A DNA stretch of 64,000 nucleotides from Avena insularis. Its lineage: Eukaryota; Streptophyta; Magnoliopsida; Poales; Poaceae. Shown here one piece after another: positions 10,049-21,051 of the stretch. The stretch's first letter is position 1, and every line of letters starts with the position of its first letter. A program made the position numbers and the translations under genes. The notes under the pieces were generated by a model. It did no database searches. It saw nothing but the letters and a program-made list of their open reading frames with translations, and had not been told where the DNA came from. The stretch spans positions 1-64,000 of the forward strand of contig JAJUPC010000040.1 in the NCBI GenBank assembly GCA_023614405.1. Reading direction: 5' to 3'.

Positions 10049-11889
10049 TGTCACATCCCAAATTTTAGATTTGGTTCTGCATATCATTCATGTCATTGCA
10101 TCATGTTCTTCCATGCAAAACTATCGATTGAAGTGATTCGACAAATCGCTATTATCAAAATCCTATTTTACTTTACTAAAATGCTCCTGCGGGAGGTTTT
10201 ACTAGGACTTGTGTTTTCCACCCTTGTAGACAAGTGGAATCCACTCACCCCTGACCCTAGGTTGATCCCCTTGATTTTACAAAAATTTAGGAACAAGAAT
10301 CGCCAAAGTCGGAGTTCGTATGAGGGAGTTACGGAGGTTTTACTAAATTGGAAAAAGGGAAAAAGAAAAGATCAAAAAAAAAGAGAGCGCCGCCGCCAGC
10401 CTGCTGGGCCGCGCCGGCCCAGCCAGCGCCCAGCGCGCGCGCCGCGGCCACCGCCCGCGCGGCGGATAGAATCCGCCGCCGCCCCGCGTCCGCCTAGAAC
10501 TCCGCGTGGGGGGCCCCACTTAAGCCGCCGCCTCCCCCTCTCCTCTCAACCGCCACCCAGCGACCCTGCCCATGAGCCACCGCCGCCCGCCGCGTGGCCG
10601 CCCGCGCCTCCCTTTCTCCTCCCAGCCTTGCCGACCGCCGCCTCCTCTCCCTGCGGTAGGCGCGCCGCCACTGGCCGCCGCCGCCGCCCTCCCTCTGCCG
10701 CTCGATCTGTGGCCAACGGCCCAGATCGGCCGTTGACCGGTCAGCCCCAGGCGCTGACTAGTCAAGCGCCCAGTCAGCAGCCACGTAGGCCAGTCAACAC
10801 TCAAAGTTGACTGGGTAATTTCTTTAATCGATTTAATTGGCAGATTTTCGTAGAAACTTGTAAATTGCGTGGAAATTAATCCGCTGGGCCAAAAATTGCA
10901 AATAAAATATGTGTAGATTCAGTAAGTCGTGTAGAATCTTGCTGTACCATTGTTTCACACTTTTGCAGCAAGATGTTGTCCAGATTAATTAAATGAGTTA
11001 ATGGCCTTTTTGAAGTAATTAATTCGTAGGAAAAGATCCGTAACTCCAAAAATGGCATATGATATGTCCCTGGATTCAATAGAACAAGGGGAATCTCAAA
11101 GTGAATTAAAAAGTTAGGCTTACAGTAAAAACTTCTGCAGAAACTATTTAGTGGCGTCGGGATTGGGGAGCTACTTCTCGAACAGTCTCTTCTTGGACTT
11201 CTCCCTATCATCACCCAAAATGAGAGTGATGGTACGAGCTGGGCTGGCCAAGTCACATGGGTAAAGTGTACTAACCCCTGCAGGGTGTATAATCTAATCG
11301 ATTAGCCGTGTCCCCGGTTATGGACAACTGAGTTGCTTGATATTGATCCCATGACATGTTTCTCGCTCATTCTAATTTCATAATTGTTTTAATATTGTTG
11401 GGTTAACTTAATTGGGATATTTTCAAAGAAAATCAAAAACTGTTTATGAAAGTAGGACAAAGGTATTTGCAAATGCAAGCTAGACACATCTCCACTTGCC
11501 AAATATGCATGTAGATGTTAGCACTATTGTCTCCTTTACTAGCTCTACTTGTCATACATTCCATGTATTGACCCTTCGGGGCTGCTACGTTTCATGTTGC
11601 AGGATATTCCGATTCTGAGTAATCGATATAGGCCACGGTACTCCACTCGGCACTTGTTCACTTGTGGGCAATTTTGGAGGATTTACTTTACTTATGTTGC
11701 TACCTGAATAATTTGAGCTAGCCTTGAGCTAAGCTTTTATTGTAATAATGGTACTCTGGATCTTCGTTATTTATGATACACGGATATTTTGCTATGTTAT
11801 TCATCTTATTCTATTGTGGGCCAATGAACCGATCCAGGGATTGGCATGTCACATAGAAGCCACGGTCTTTTCAGAACCGTGGTGTTACA
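10049..11889 (+). repeat. Inner chromovirus 5' LTR, internally deleted
   Basis: 1841 bp against 2991 bp for the 3' LTR. About 263 bp is missing from the GC-rich part and about 885 bp between 11150 and 11160 (equivalent to 19424-20308), which removes the exon-like block. The 257-codon open frame at 10037-10810 runs across the element boundary and through CG-rich DNA and is not a gene. Module palindrome CTAATCGATTAG at 11294-11305. Confidence 0.95.
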
Positions 11890-11892
11890 AGA

Positions 11893-11907
11893 TGGTATCA
11901 GAGCCCG
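11893..11907 (+). other. Primer-binding site, inner chromovirus
   Basis: TGGTATCAGAGCCCG, three bases after the LTR end, matches the initiator-Met tRNA primer site used by most plant chromoviruses. Confidence 0.92.
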
Positions 11908-12057
11908 TGTGTCGACTGTAGGATCGTGACCTAGGATTGGATTATGAAACCATAGAATTATTAAAGCTTATATTAACTCTGTCTTTCATCTTATGCCTTT
12001 CACTCTCGTAAATTCTTACCATATGCTATTCTCACCCTTTCCGCTTTTAATTGATAG

Positions 12058-13051
12058 ATGGGAGAAGTCAGGACTGAGTATGCAACCATGGAGTCACCAA
12101 GGCCCTTTGCAAGACAGTTAGCACAGCTCTCGCAATCATTGGGATTGCCACTGCCCATGTTCAAGGGAAGAAGGCTGTACACCTATGGATATGGTGAGGA
12201 TGCATGGGAGATCACCACCTTCATCTTCAGGGATGCCGCCTTGCCAAACCCTGTGCACCTGATCTACACCAAGACATACTGCAACTGGGGACTTGGAATT
12301 AACTTGGCCACACATGAAGCCCTGTCTCGCCAGTGCCATCATGTCCGACACCTGCTGCCAGCAGATTCACCCTACCGTGACTATGGGAGGCGTGATGAAG
12401 ATGGGCACATTGTGGTTACCCCGGGCGACAGGAACAACATGCCGCCCTCGGAGGCACATAGAGGACATGGAAAGGGAGAATGGAGCTCTAGCTGAGAAAG
12501 TGATGATGATAAAGGAGATTGCAAATTTTGCTAGCAATGGTATGGTGGTCCAAGGACAGGAGATTGACACCTTGCATGAAGCTGTGGGAGTTCTGGAGAA
12601 TGCCCACGATAGCGGAGATGCAACCATAGCTCATCTTCATGGTACTGTGCAGGAGAACACCCAGAATATACAACAGTTGCAAGGGACCGTCCAGGAAAGG
12701 GATCAAACTATTGAAGCTATGACAGCCCAGATTGCCGCTCTCCAAGCACAGCTGAATCCACCCTCTGATGATGACAATGGAGATGATGGCAACAATGGTG
12801 ATGATGATGACAGTGGGAACGATGATGATGAGGACGAGGATGATGATGATGGAGACAACGATGGTGGAGGAGATGAAGCTGTTGCAGTTGCAGCTGAAAG
12901 TGAAGAAGAAGAGGAGGATCCAGAAGAGGTGGAGTTTGAGATCTCAAGTGATGATTCAGGAGAGGTGTATACTCCGCCACCATGGTTGAACCGTGGACCG
13001 AAGCGCCAACGCATGAGTGCAAGGACCTACCGCAACCTCTTCAAGAAGTAG
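12058..13051 (+). pseudogene. Extra ORF upstream of gag (orf0-like), one frameshift
   Basis: The first part opens at ATG 12058 (frame 1) and gives about 125 residues of a globular-looking domain with LPMFKGRRLYTYGYG and LIYTKTYCNWGLGINL. Near 12440-12450 the frame moves to frame 2, which continues with a predicted coiled coil (MERENGALAEKV..., then heptads with EIDTLHEAVGVLEN and QLQGTVQERDQTIEAM). An Asp/Glu-rich tail encoded by GAT/GAC repeats (12768-12950) follows, then a basic end (PKRQRMSARTYRNLFKK). The likeliest reading is one original protein broken by a one-base indel. Rice RIRE3/RIRE8-type elements are known to have an ORF upstream of gag; its function is unknown. The outer element keeps a decayed copy at 21132. 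Confidence 0.75.
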
Positions 13052-13620
13052 ATAGAAGACCACCAATTAGTCCTTGTTAGGTAAAATTGTTAGAATTAGT
13101 CTCGATCGATGTGAAACTTAATTACTATTAGTTTAAGAGTGTTTAGTTGCTTTTGTGTACTCCAATATCCCAGGAATTATTTGTGCGAATTTTATGAAAG
13201 AGTTATGGCAAGTTTGGTTACTATCTGTGTTATTTTCGCTGCAGTTTTCTGCTGATACAGCAGTACTGTATGATTTTTCATATTTTTCTGGTATCTGGGA
13301 AAAATCTGAACAAAATAGGGCTGGTTCGAAACTCTCTGTACTCTATGTGCAAAAATCAGAATAATTCATGAACGCTGCTGGACTATTCTAGCAGATTGCT
13401 GTTTTTGTTGCTTAGTTGATCAACTGTTTAGTTAACCATTGCCAACCCTTGTAAAACTATTTCAGTAGGTATATACTGCTAGGATGACCCCTGGGATGTT
13501 GCTGGATCACTTGTTTGTAGATGTGTTGCTTGCTTGAGATTGTCTGCTATTGTTTGTTGTTGTTTGAACATAATGCATGGGTAGAATCCTATTATCGTAG
13601 TTGATTCTTTCTAAGCTTAC
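13052..13620 (+). other. Noncoding spacer between orf0 and gag
   Basis: 569 bases without a convincing gene. A related spacer (shared GACCCCTG.AATGTT and GGGTAGGAT blocks) is present in the outer element near 21500-21920, which marks that element as a deleted relative. No promoter or structure is obvious. Confidence 0.7.
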
Positions 13621-14817
13621 ATGTCTTTGAACCAGATGCCTCCCTGCCGTCAACCCACTGAGTTGGAGCAGCTCATGGCAGCTCAGGCACAACTGACCCA
13701 AGTTATGACCCAGTTCATGGAAGCTCAGAACAACAACAACAACAACAACAACAATGGGAACAACCAGCCTCAGGGAGATACTCTCACCAGATTTCTGAGG
13801 CTAAGGCCAGCTAAGTTCTCTACTGCAACGGAACCAATGGTTGCTCTCGACTGGTTGCGTTCAGTCAACAAGGATCTGGTAACGGTTGGATACACTGATG
13901 CTGAGAAGGTGAGGTTTACCGCTCACCTACTAGAGGGACCAGCCGCTTCTTGGTGGGACACTTTTCAGATCACCCACCCGCTGGACACTGTGACTTGGGC
14001 AATGTTTGAGGAAGGTTTCAGGACCAACCACGTGTCTTCAGGAGTTCTAAGCCTGAAGAGGAAGGAGTTCCGCAACTTGCGCCAAACCAATCGCACCGTA
14101 GCTGAGTACATTGAGGAGTTCAACAATCTGTCCCGTTATGCACCTGAGGATGTGGACACTGATGCAAAAAGGAGGGAGAGATTCCTGGATGGCCTCAGTG
14201 ATGAGCTTTCAGTGCAGCTACTGGTGGTTTATTGCCCCACTTTCCAGGAGCTTATGGACAAGGCCAGGATCTTGGAAGGGAAGCACAAGCAGGTGGAGAA
14301 CCGCAAGAGAAAGAGTAACAATCACCACTCTGGTTCGCACCACAAGTCTCGCACTTCATATGATGGGCACTCCAAGCATGGAGGGAGTGACCATGGGAGC
14401 CATGACCGCCACCACCATGGAGGCGATGGACATCGCCATGACAACCACAAGAGCACCCACCACAGCCACAAGGGAGGACACTCTCACCATTCTGGAGGAC
14501 ACGGTGGACATGACCGCAACCGTGATCGCAGCTTTGTGAAGAAGGATCTGAGTGAGGTGACATGCTTCAAGTGTGGCCAGAAGGGACACTATGCTGACAA
14601 TTGTCCGGAGAGGAAGGGACTGAAGCCAACCAACAACCAGAAGGCCACAGTGAACCACATGAATGTGGAGGAGATCCCAGATGAGCCTGATCTTGTGATT
14701 GGTAAGTTCCCAATCAACACTCACCCTGCACTTATACTTTTCGATACTGGTGCATCGCATTCATTCATATCAAGGGCATTTGTGGATAAGTATAAGCTAC
14801 CTACTGAGTCTATGTAA
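13621..14817 (+). pseudogene. Chromovirus gag and start of protease
   Basis: 398 codons from ATG 13621. Order: glutamine/asparagine-rich N terminus with an AAC repeat (13733-13754), retrotransposon gag domain (about residues 50-220, with FLRLRPAKF, ASWWDTF, RKEFRNLRQ, VAEYIEEFNNLSRYAP), a histidine-rich linker (residues about 233-303), a CCHC zinc knuckle (14563-14604, CFKCGQKGHYADNC) and the start of the aspartic protease with active site DTGASHSF (14743). The protein would form the particle and bind RNA. It ends at an in-frame TAA (14815-14817), after which the same frame carries on with protease, so this is one nonsense mutation in a gag-pol polyprotein. The His-rich linker is unusual for this family. 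Confidence 0.93.
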
Positions 14818-15309
14818 GATTCTATTAGAGTGAGTTCACCTAGAGGAGATATGATAGCTAGTGCGGGATGCCGCGGCTTAACTGTGAGGATTGGAACACA
14901 CAACTTCATTGCACATCTGGTAGTGTTGGAATCACAAGGGTTAGATGTTATTCTGGGTATGGATTGGATGTCTATGCATGGGGGACACATAGATTGTGCA
15001 CAGCGAGCTGTTTCACTCAAAACCCCGGATGGTAAGAGAATTAGATTCAAGTCGGCTGCGCGACCGGGAAGGTGTAAGCTGAATTCTCTTAAGGGGGTTA
15101 GCATGGATACTGTGCCTGTGATTAGGGATTACCCCGACGTGTTTCCGGAAGAGCTGCCAGGAATGCCACCTGACAGGGAAGTGGAGTTTCTCATCGACCT
15201 GATGCCGGGAACAGGACCTATTGCAAAGAGACCATATAAGATGGATGTGGATGAGCTGAAGGAATTGAAGAAGCAGCTGAAAGAGCAGTTGGACAAGGGA
15301 TTCATTTAG
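14818..15309 (+). pseudogene. Chromovirus protease C-terminal part and start of reverse transcriptase
   Basis: Same frame as gag. It contains the protease C-terminal motif (LDVILGMDWMSMH, ILG type), the linker DYPDVFPEELPGMPP and the N-terminal reverse transcriptase segment up to QLDKGFI. A TAG at 15307-15309 replaces the residue before [10 protein letters not shown], most simply a CAG-to-TAG change. With the TAA at 14815 this isolates the piece. Confidence 0.92.
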
Positions 15310-16098
15310 CCTAGTTCATCGTCATGGGGTGCACCTGTTCTGTTTGTGGAGAAGAAAGACAGCAGCAAGAGATTAGTGGTGGACTATCGCTCGCTGAATG
15401 AAGTGACCATCAAGAACAAATACCCCCTGCCAAACATAAATGATTTGTTTGATCAACTGGAAGGAGAAAAGGTGTTTAGTAAGATTGATCTGCGATCGGG
15501 CTACTTCCAATTGAAGATCCGGGAGGAGGACATACCAAAAACCGCATTCACCACTAGGTATGGTTTATATGAGTATACAGTTATGTCTTTTGGACTAACG
15601 AATGCCCCGGCATACTTCATGACCATGATGAACAAGGTATTTATGGAGTACTTGGACAAGTTCGTGGTGGTGTTTATTGATGACATACTAATATACTCCA
15701 AGGATGATGCCGAGCATGAGAAACATCTGCGACTGATTATGGAGAAGCTGAGGGAACACAAGCTGTGTGCCAAATTCAGCAAGTGTGAGTTCTGGCTTAA
15801 CACTGTTGGATTTCTTGGACACATAGTGTCAGGAGAAGGAGTCGCTGTTGATCCAAGCAAGGTGACTGCAGTAACTGAGTGGGAAGCACCCAAGAATGCG
15901 GGAGAGATACGAAGCTTTTTGGGACTTGCTGGATATTACAGGAGATTCATTGAAAACTTCTCCAAGATTGCTAAGCCGATGACAGAACTTCTGAAGAAGG
16001 AGAGGAAGTTTGAATGGTCAGATGTGTGTGAAGCCAGCTTTCAGGAACTGAAGTGTCGACTAGTGACCGCACCCGTTCTGTGTTTACCAGACCTTTAG
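15310..16098 (+). pseudogene. Chromovirus reverse transcriptase
   Basis: Same frame as gag. The reverse transcriptase palm and fingers are recognisable: [47 protein letters not shown] and the catalytic VFIDDIL (FIDD at 15673-15684, the Gypsy version of YxDD), then [11 protein letters not shown] and the connection region with [12 protein letters not shown]. It would copy the element RNA to cDNA. All catalytic aspartates are present. The frame stops at TAG 16096-16098, within the RNase H linker, after LCLPDL. Confidence 0.94.
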
Positions 16099-17579
16099 AA
16101 GGATTTCCAAGTGTACTGTGATGCTTCACGACAGGGACTTGGGAGTGTGTTGATGCAAGATGGGAGAGTAGTGTCATATTCCTCGCGACAACTTAAGCAC
16201 CATGAGCGGAATTACCCCACACACGACTTGGAGTTAGCGCAGTGGTTCATGCGCTCAAGGTATGGAGGCACTACCTGATGGGGAAACACTGTGATGTGTA
16301 CACCGACCACAAGAGCCTGAAGTACATATTTACACAGAAGGAACTGAACATGAGGCAAAGGAGATGGTTGGAACTTATCAAGGATTATGATATGAACCTA
16401 CAATACCACCCAGGAAAGGCCAATGTAGTAGCAGATGCTCTGAGCCAGAAGGTTTACGCCAATGGACTGACAATTGGGGAATTGCCTGAGGATTTGTGCA
16501 AGCAATCCAAGTACCTTAGACTGGAGGTAGTGTCAGAAGGATACTTGGCAGCAATGGAAGTCCAACCAACGCTACAGGACAGAATTAGGAAGGCTCAAGT
16601 GGGAGACAAAGAGATTGATGAAGTAAAGGAAAAGATGAAGGAGGATCGAGCAAGGGAATTCCGCGAGGATGAGCAAGGAACCTTGTGGTATGGAGATCGT
16701 TTGTGCGTCCCCAACGATCTGAATATAAGGAAGTTGATTCTGCAGGAAGCTCATGACTCACCGTATTCCATACATCCGGGCAATACGAAGATGTATATGG
16801 ACCTAAAGGACAGATTCTGGTGGAACAACATGAAGGGAGACATCGCGGAGCATATTGCCCTATGTGATATATGTAGCCGAGTGAAGGTGGGACACCAGAA
16901 GCCAGCAGGATTGCTACAGCCATTGCCCGTGCCGGATTGGAAGTGGGATAGAGTGGGAATGGATTTCATCACGGGATTGCCCAGGACTAGGTCAGGATAT
17001 GACTCCATTTGGGTAGTGGTCGACCATTTGACCAAGGTAACCCACTTTATGCCGGTAAAGACGACCTATACGAGTGCAAAGTTGGCCAAGATTTATATGG
17101 ACAGAATTGTGTGCCTACACGGAGTTCCCAAGAGTATTGTATCAGACAGAGGCACCCAATTTACCTCACACTTCTGGTGCCAGCTGCACGAGTCACTTGG
17201 TACTAGATTGGAGTTTAGCACAGCGTTTCACCCGCAGACTGATGGACAGACCGAGAGGGTGAATCAGATTTTGGAGGACATGTTGAGAGCTTGCGCCTTG
17301 TCTCATGGTTCTAGATGGGATGAGAATTTGCCGTACGCCGAGTTTTCCTACAACAACAACTATCAAACCAGCATCAAGACGTCACCGTTTGACGTACTGT
17401 ATGAGAAACGGTGCCGGACACCATTGCTATGGGATGGAGTAGGAGAACGTCAGTTGTTTGGGCCTGATTTGATTAAGGATGCTGAGGAGAAGGTCGCCTT
17501 GATTAGGGACAGGCTGAAGGTAGCACAATCAAGGCAGAAGAGCTACGCCGTAAGCGCAAGGAAGTGGTGTATGAGATAG
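16099..17579 (+). pseudogene. Chromovirus RNase H and integrase
   Basis: Frame 1 continues with RNase H ([24 protein letters not shown]) to about 16230, where one missing base shifts to frame 3 (from 16242: [20 protein letters not shown]). Integrase follows: zinc-binding H/H/C/C (HPGNTKMY ... CDICSRVK, about 16745-16875), core catalytic D (16962, GMDFITGLP), D (17145, SDRGTQF) and E (17253, [11 protein letters not shown]). A second one-base loss near 17551 shifts the frame again, so the annotated frame ends early at 17579. Integrase would insert the cDNA. Catalytic residues are intact; the reading frame is not. Confidence 0.93.
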
Positions 17580-18043
17580 GTGATAGAGCATACCTCAGAG
17601 TGTCGCCACTTCGTGGAATCAAGAGATTTGGAATTAAGGGTAAGCTAGCACCTCGGTTTATTGGACCATATCGAGTCTTAGCACGCAAGGGAGAGGTTGC
17701 TTATCAGTTGGAGTTGCCAGAGGCTCTGTCCGCTGTTCACAATGTGTTCCATGTATCCCAGCTGAAGAAGTGCCATCCGGAGATGGTGGATACACCATTG
17801 AGAGACACCGTACCACTAGAGGAGGTTCAGCTTGAGAATGACTTGACCTATGAGGAGAAGCCGGTCAAGATTCTGGAGACAGCGGAGAGGATTACCCGTA
17901 CCAAGACGATCAGTTTTTTCAAGGTGCAGTGGAGCCACCACACCAAAGAGGAAGCCACTTGGGAGCGTGAGGATGACATCCGAGAGGACTACCCACACCT
18001 ATTTGCTAGCCGCGCCGAATCTCGGGGACGAGATTCATCTTAA
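17564..18043 (+). pseudogene. Chromovirus integrase C-terminus with GPY/F motif and chromodomain
   Basis: Frame 2. It begins in the integrase C-terminal region ([17 protein letters not shown] motif FIGPYRVL at 17660-17680; NVFHVSQLKKCHP) and ends in a chromodomain at about 17860-18000 (PVKILETAERI, SFFKVQWSHH, ATWEREDDIREDYP). In chromoviruses this domain directs integration to heterochromatin by binding modified histones. The stop is next to the polypurine tract, and the last codons overlap the hairpin at 18017-18036. Confidence 0.94.
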
Positions 18044-18052
18044 GGGGGTTAG
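18017..18052 (+). promoter_or_regulatory. Hairpin and polypurine tract, inner chromovirus
   Basis: GAATCTCG-GGGA-CGAGATTC (18017-18036) is an 8-bp perfect inverted repeat. TAAGGGGGTTAG (18041-18052), three bases before the LTR, primes plus-strand DNA. The same hairpin with different outer pairs precedes the tract in the outer and Z elements. Confidence 0.85.
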
Positions 18053-19778
18053 TCTTGTCACATCCCAAATTTTAGATTTGGTTCTGCATATCATTCATGT
18101 CATTGCATCATGTTCTTCCATGCAAAACTATCGATTGAAGTGATTCGACAAATCGCTATTATCAAAATCCTATTTTACTTTACTAAAATGCTCCTGCGGG
18201 AGGTTTTACTAGGACTTGTGTTTTCCACCCTTGTAGACAAGTGGAATCCACTCACCCCTGACCCTAGGTTGATCCCCTTGATTTTACAAAAATTTAGGAA
18301 CAAGAATCGCCCAATTCGGAGTTCGTATGAGGGAGTTACGGAGGTTTTACTAAATTGGAAAAAGGGAAAAAGAAAAGATAAAAAAAAGTAGAGCGCCGCC
18401 GCCAGCCTGCTGGGCCGCGCCGGCCCAGCCAGCGCCCAGCGCGCGCGCCGCGGCCACCGCCCGCGCGGCGGATAGAATCCGCCGCCGCCCCGCGTCAGGC
18501 CACCGACAGGTGGGCCCCACCTGTCGGCGCCGACCGGCCCCGTCTCCGCAACGCCCCGCCGCCGTGTCCGCCTAGAACTCCGCGTGGGGGGCCCCACTTA
18601 AGCCGCCGCCTCCCCCTCTCCTCTCAACCGCCACCCGCGCGCGACCCCTGCCCCGCGAGCCGCCGCCGCCGCCCGCACTCCGCCGTCGGTAAGCGCCGCC
18701 GCGCCTCCCCTTTCTCCTCCCGCGCGCGCGCCGCCACCCCGCAGCGCCGCCGCCTCCTCTCCCCTGCAGGCCGACGCCGCCGCCGCCTTGGACCGAGCCG
18801 CCGCCGCCGCCCAAGGTCGCCGCCGCCGCTCGACCCGTTCCGCGCCGATGCCACCTCGCCGCGCCGCCGCCCCTTCGCGCCACCTCGCCGTCGGACCTCC
18901 ACCCCTTGGATCGCCACCCGCCGCGGGCCACGCCCGCTGTAGCCGCCGCCGCGCCCGCCGCCAGCCCGCCGCCGCCCTCCTCTGCGCCTCGATCGCCAGA
19001 TTGACCGATTCGATCCAGTCAGCGCTGACTAGTCAAGCGCCAGATCGGCAAGCCGTAGGCCAGTCAACACTCAAAGTTGACTGGGTAATTTCTTTAATCG
19101 ATTTAATTGGCAGATTTTCGTAGAAACTTGTAAATTGCATGGAAATTAATCCGCTGGGCCAAAAATTGCAAATAAAATATGTGTAGATTCAGTAAGTCGT
19201 GTAGAATCTTGCTGTACCATTGTTTTAAACTTTTGCAGCAAGATGTTGTCCAGATTAATTAAATGAGTTAATGGCCTTTTTGGAGTAATTAATTCGTAGG
19301 AAAAGATATGTAACTCCAAAAATGGCATATGATATGTCCCTGGATTCAGTAGAACAAGGGGAATCTCAAAGTGAATTAAAAAGTTAGGCTTACAGTAAAA
19401 CTTCTGCAGAAACTATTTAGTGGCTTTCTGCAGTGTTTTAATTATTCAGGGAGTTTTATAATTCCTTTTTGAGTAATTCCAGTTGGTACTGTTCCTAAAT
19501 AGCAATGCCTATACAGTATAATTTTTCCAAGATTTTACAAACAATATACTATCGGTGGAGATTTATTTGGGTTCTAGCTCTAGTTTTGAGCATTATATTT
19601 TGCATAATAGTTTTCCTTGTGCTAAACTATTTTCCATGCATGCAATCAGTAACTTTACTGAATAGCATTATGTGGTGTTGCTGTAGCGTCAACCCACTTG
19701 TCATGCATGTATTCATGCATCATCTTTGTTGCATATGCTTGTGGCTTTTTTGTTTATGATTGCAATTGTATCGTGTAG

Positions 19779-19838
19779 ATTGTGACGAGTGCAACACTTG
19801 CTCGCGTGTGGATTGTTCTTCCGACCGCTACAACCAAG
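19779..19838 (+). other. Exon-like block in LTR, copy 3 (60 nt)
   Basis: Preceded by ATCGTGTAG, followed by GCAAGT. Open for 20 codons in phase 1 (starts DCDECNTC). The in-phase terminal block follows an acceptor-like TTGTAG at 20753 and reads GYSDSE then stop (20754-20773). Alignable with the outer-element block by its DC.EC start and by the flanking sites. Confidence 0.5.
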
Positions 19839-20413
19839 GCAAGTAGATGCTATTTTGTTCATGATATTGTCCTACTATTTTCTATGCATTTTCGTGTAAT
19901 TTGTAGATGCATGTGTAGGATGATACTATCGCTGTGCTATGACCTATTATGTGGTAGGGCTTTCCTTGTAGATGAACCACCGTTGGTAGATGTGCTTAGC
20001 CATGCTATGATGAACGAGGGCTGGGTTACATCACTGAAAGTTGTTTATAAATGTGTTGGTTTGTGAAAACTAAAACAACTTAATCAATGAATCTTCTGGG
20101 TGTGATGGGATTGATAAATTTTGGTGGTTTCATTGCGGAAAGGCACCCAGGTATCAAGAGAAAATGATTGGCTTCTTTATTTTGTAGCTTACGTGTACAA
20201 CCATGTGCCAATAATGAAATGGGCGGTTGGTTGGACTTAGTAGGTTGTGGTAACTCGAACCCGCGTATCCAGAGATGTAGAATTTTGGTAGGTTGGACCG
20301 GTGCGTGTCGGGATTGGGGAGCTACTTCCCGAACAGTCTCTTCTTGGACTTCTCCCTATCATCACCCAAAATGAGAGTGATGGTACGAGCTGGGCTGGCC
20401 AAGTCACATGGGT

Positions 20414-20481
20414 AAAGTGTACTAACCCCTGCAGGATGTATAATCTAATCGATTAGCCGTGTCCCCGGTTATGGACAACTG
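20414..20481 (+). promoter_or_regulatory. Conserved LTR module with palindrome, inner 3' LTR
   Basis: AAAGTGTACTAACC, palindrome CTAATCGATTAG (20445-20456), then AGCCGTGTCCCCGGTTATGG. Also at 11263-11330 in the 5' LTR. Confidence 0.6.
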
Positions 20482-21051
20482 AGTTGCTTGATATTGATCT
20501 CATGACATGTTTCTCGCTCATTCTAATTTCATAATTGTTTTAATATTGTTGGGTTAACTTAATTGGGATCTTTTCAAAGAAAATCAAAAACTGTTTATGA
20601 AAGTAGGACAAAGGTATTTGCAAATGCAAGCTAGACACAGCTCCACTTGCCAAATATGCATGTAGATGTTAGCACTATTGTCTCCTTTACTAGCTCTACT
20701 TGCCATACATTCCATGTATTGACCCTTCGGGGCTGCTACGTTTCATGTTGTAGGATATTCCGATTCTGAGTAATCGATATAGGCCACGGTACTCCACTCG
20801 GCACTTGTTCACTTGTGGGCAATTTGAAGAATGGAGGATTTACTTTACTTATGTTGCTACCTGAATAATTTGAGCTAGCCTTGAGCTAAGCTTTTATTGT
20901 AATAATGGTACTCTGGATCTTCGTTATTTATGATACACGGATATTTTGCTATGTTATTCATCTTATTCTATTGTGGGCCAATGAACCGATCCAGGGATTG
21001 GCATGTCACATAGAAGCCACGGTCTTTTCAGAACCGTTGTGTTACAGAGAA

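Larger units (their letters stand above)
10049..21046 (+). mobile_element. Inner Tekay-type chromovirus (Gypsy), near complete but inactivated
   Basis: LTRs 10049-11889 and 18056-21046, initiator-Met primer site 11893-11907, extra ORF 12058-13051, gag-pol 13621-18043 ending in a chromodomain, polypurine tract 18041-18052, duplication GAGAA. Domain order protease, reverse transcriptase, RNase H, integrase, chromodomain places it in the chromoviruses; LTR type and the upstream ORF fit the Tekay/Del lineage (RIRE3-like). It is the deepest, hence youngest, layer at this site, yet it already has three in-frame stops and at least three frameshifts. The 5' LTR is 1150 bp shorter than the 3' LTR. Confidence 0.96.
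18056..21046 (+). repeat. Inner chromovirus 3' LTR
   Basis: 2991 bp, the fuller LTR of the pair. It has an extremely CG-rich tract (about 18390-19010) resembling a leader, an exon-like block (19779-19838) and the module palindrome CTAATCGATTAG (20445-20456). Shared parts are nearly identical to the 5' LTR. Confidence 0.95.

Noticed and set aside
10037..10810. 257-codon open frame across the start of the inner LTR
   Set aside because: It begins in the outer leader, crosses the target duplication and runs through CG-rich LTR DNA; the 3' LTR copy is interrupted and the peptide is Pro/Arg/Ala filler.
12703..13022. Minus-strand Ser-rich and His-rich frames
   Set aside because: Shadows of the GAT/GAC repeat encoding the acidic tail of orf0.
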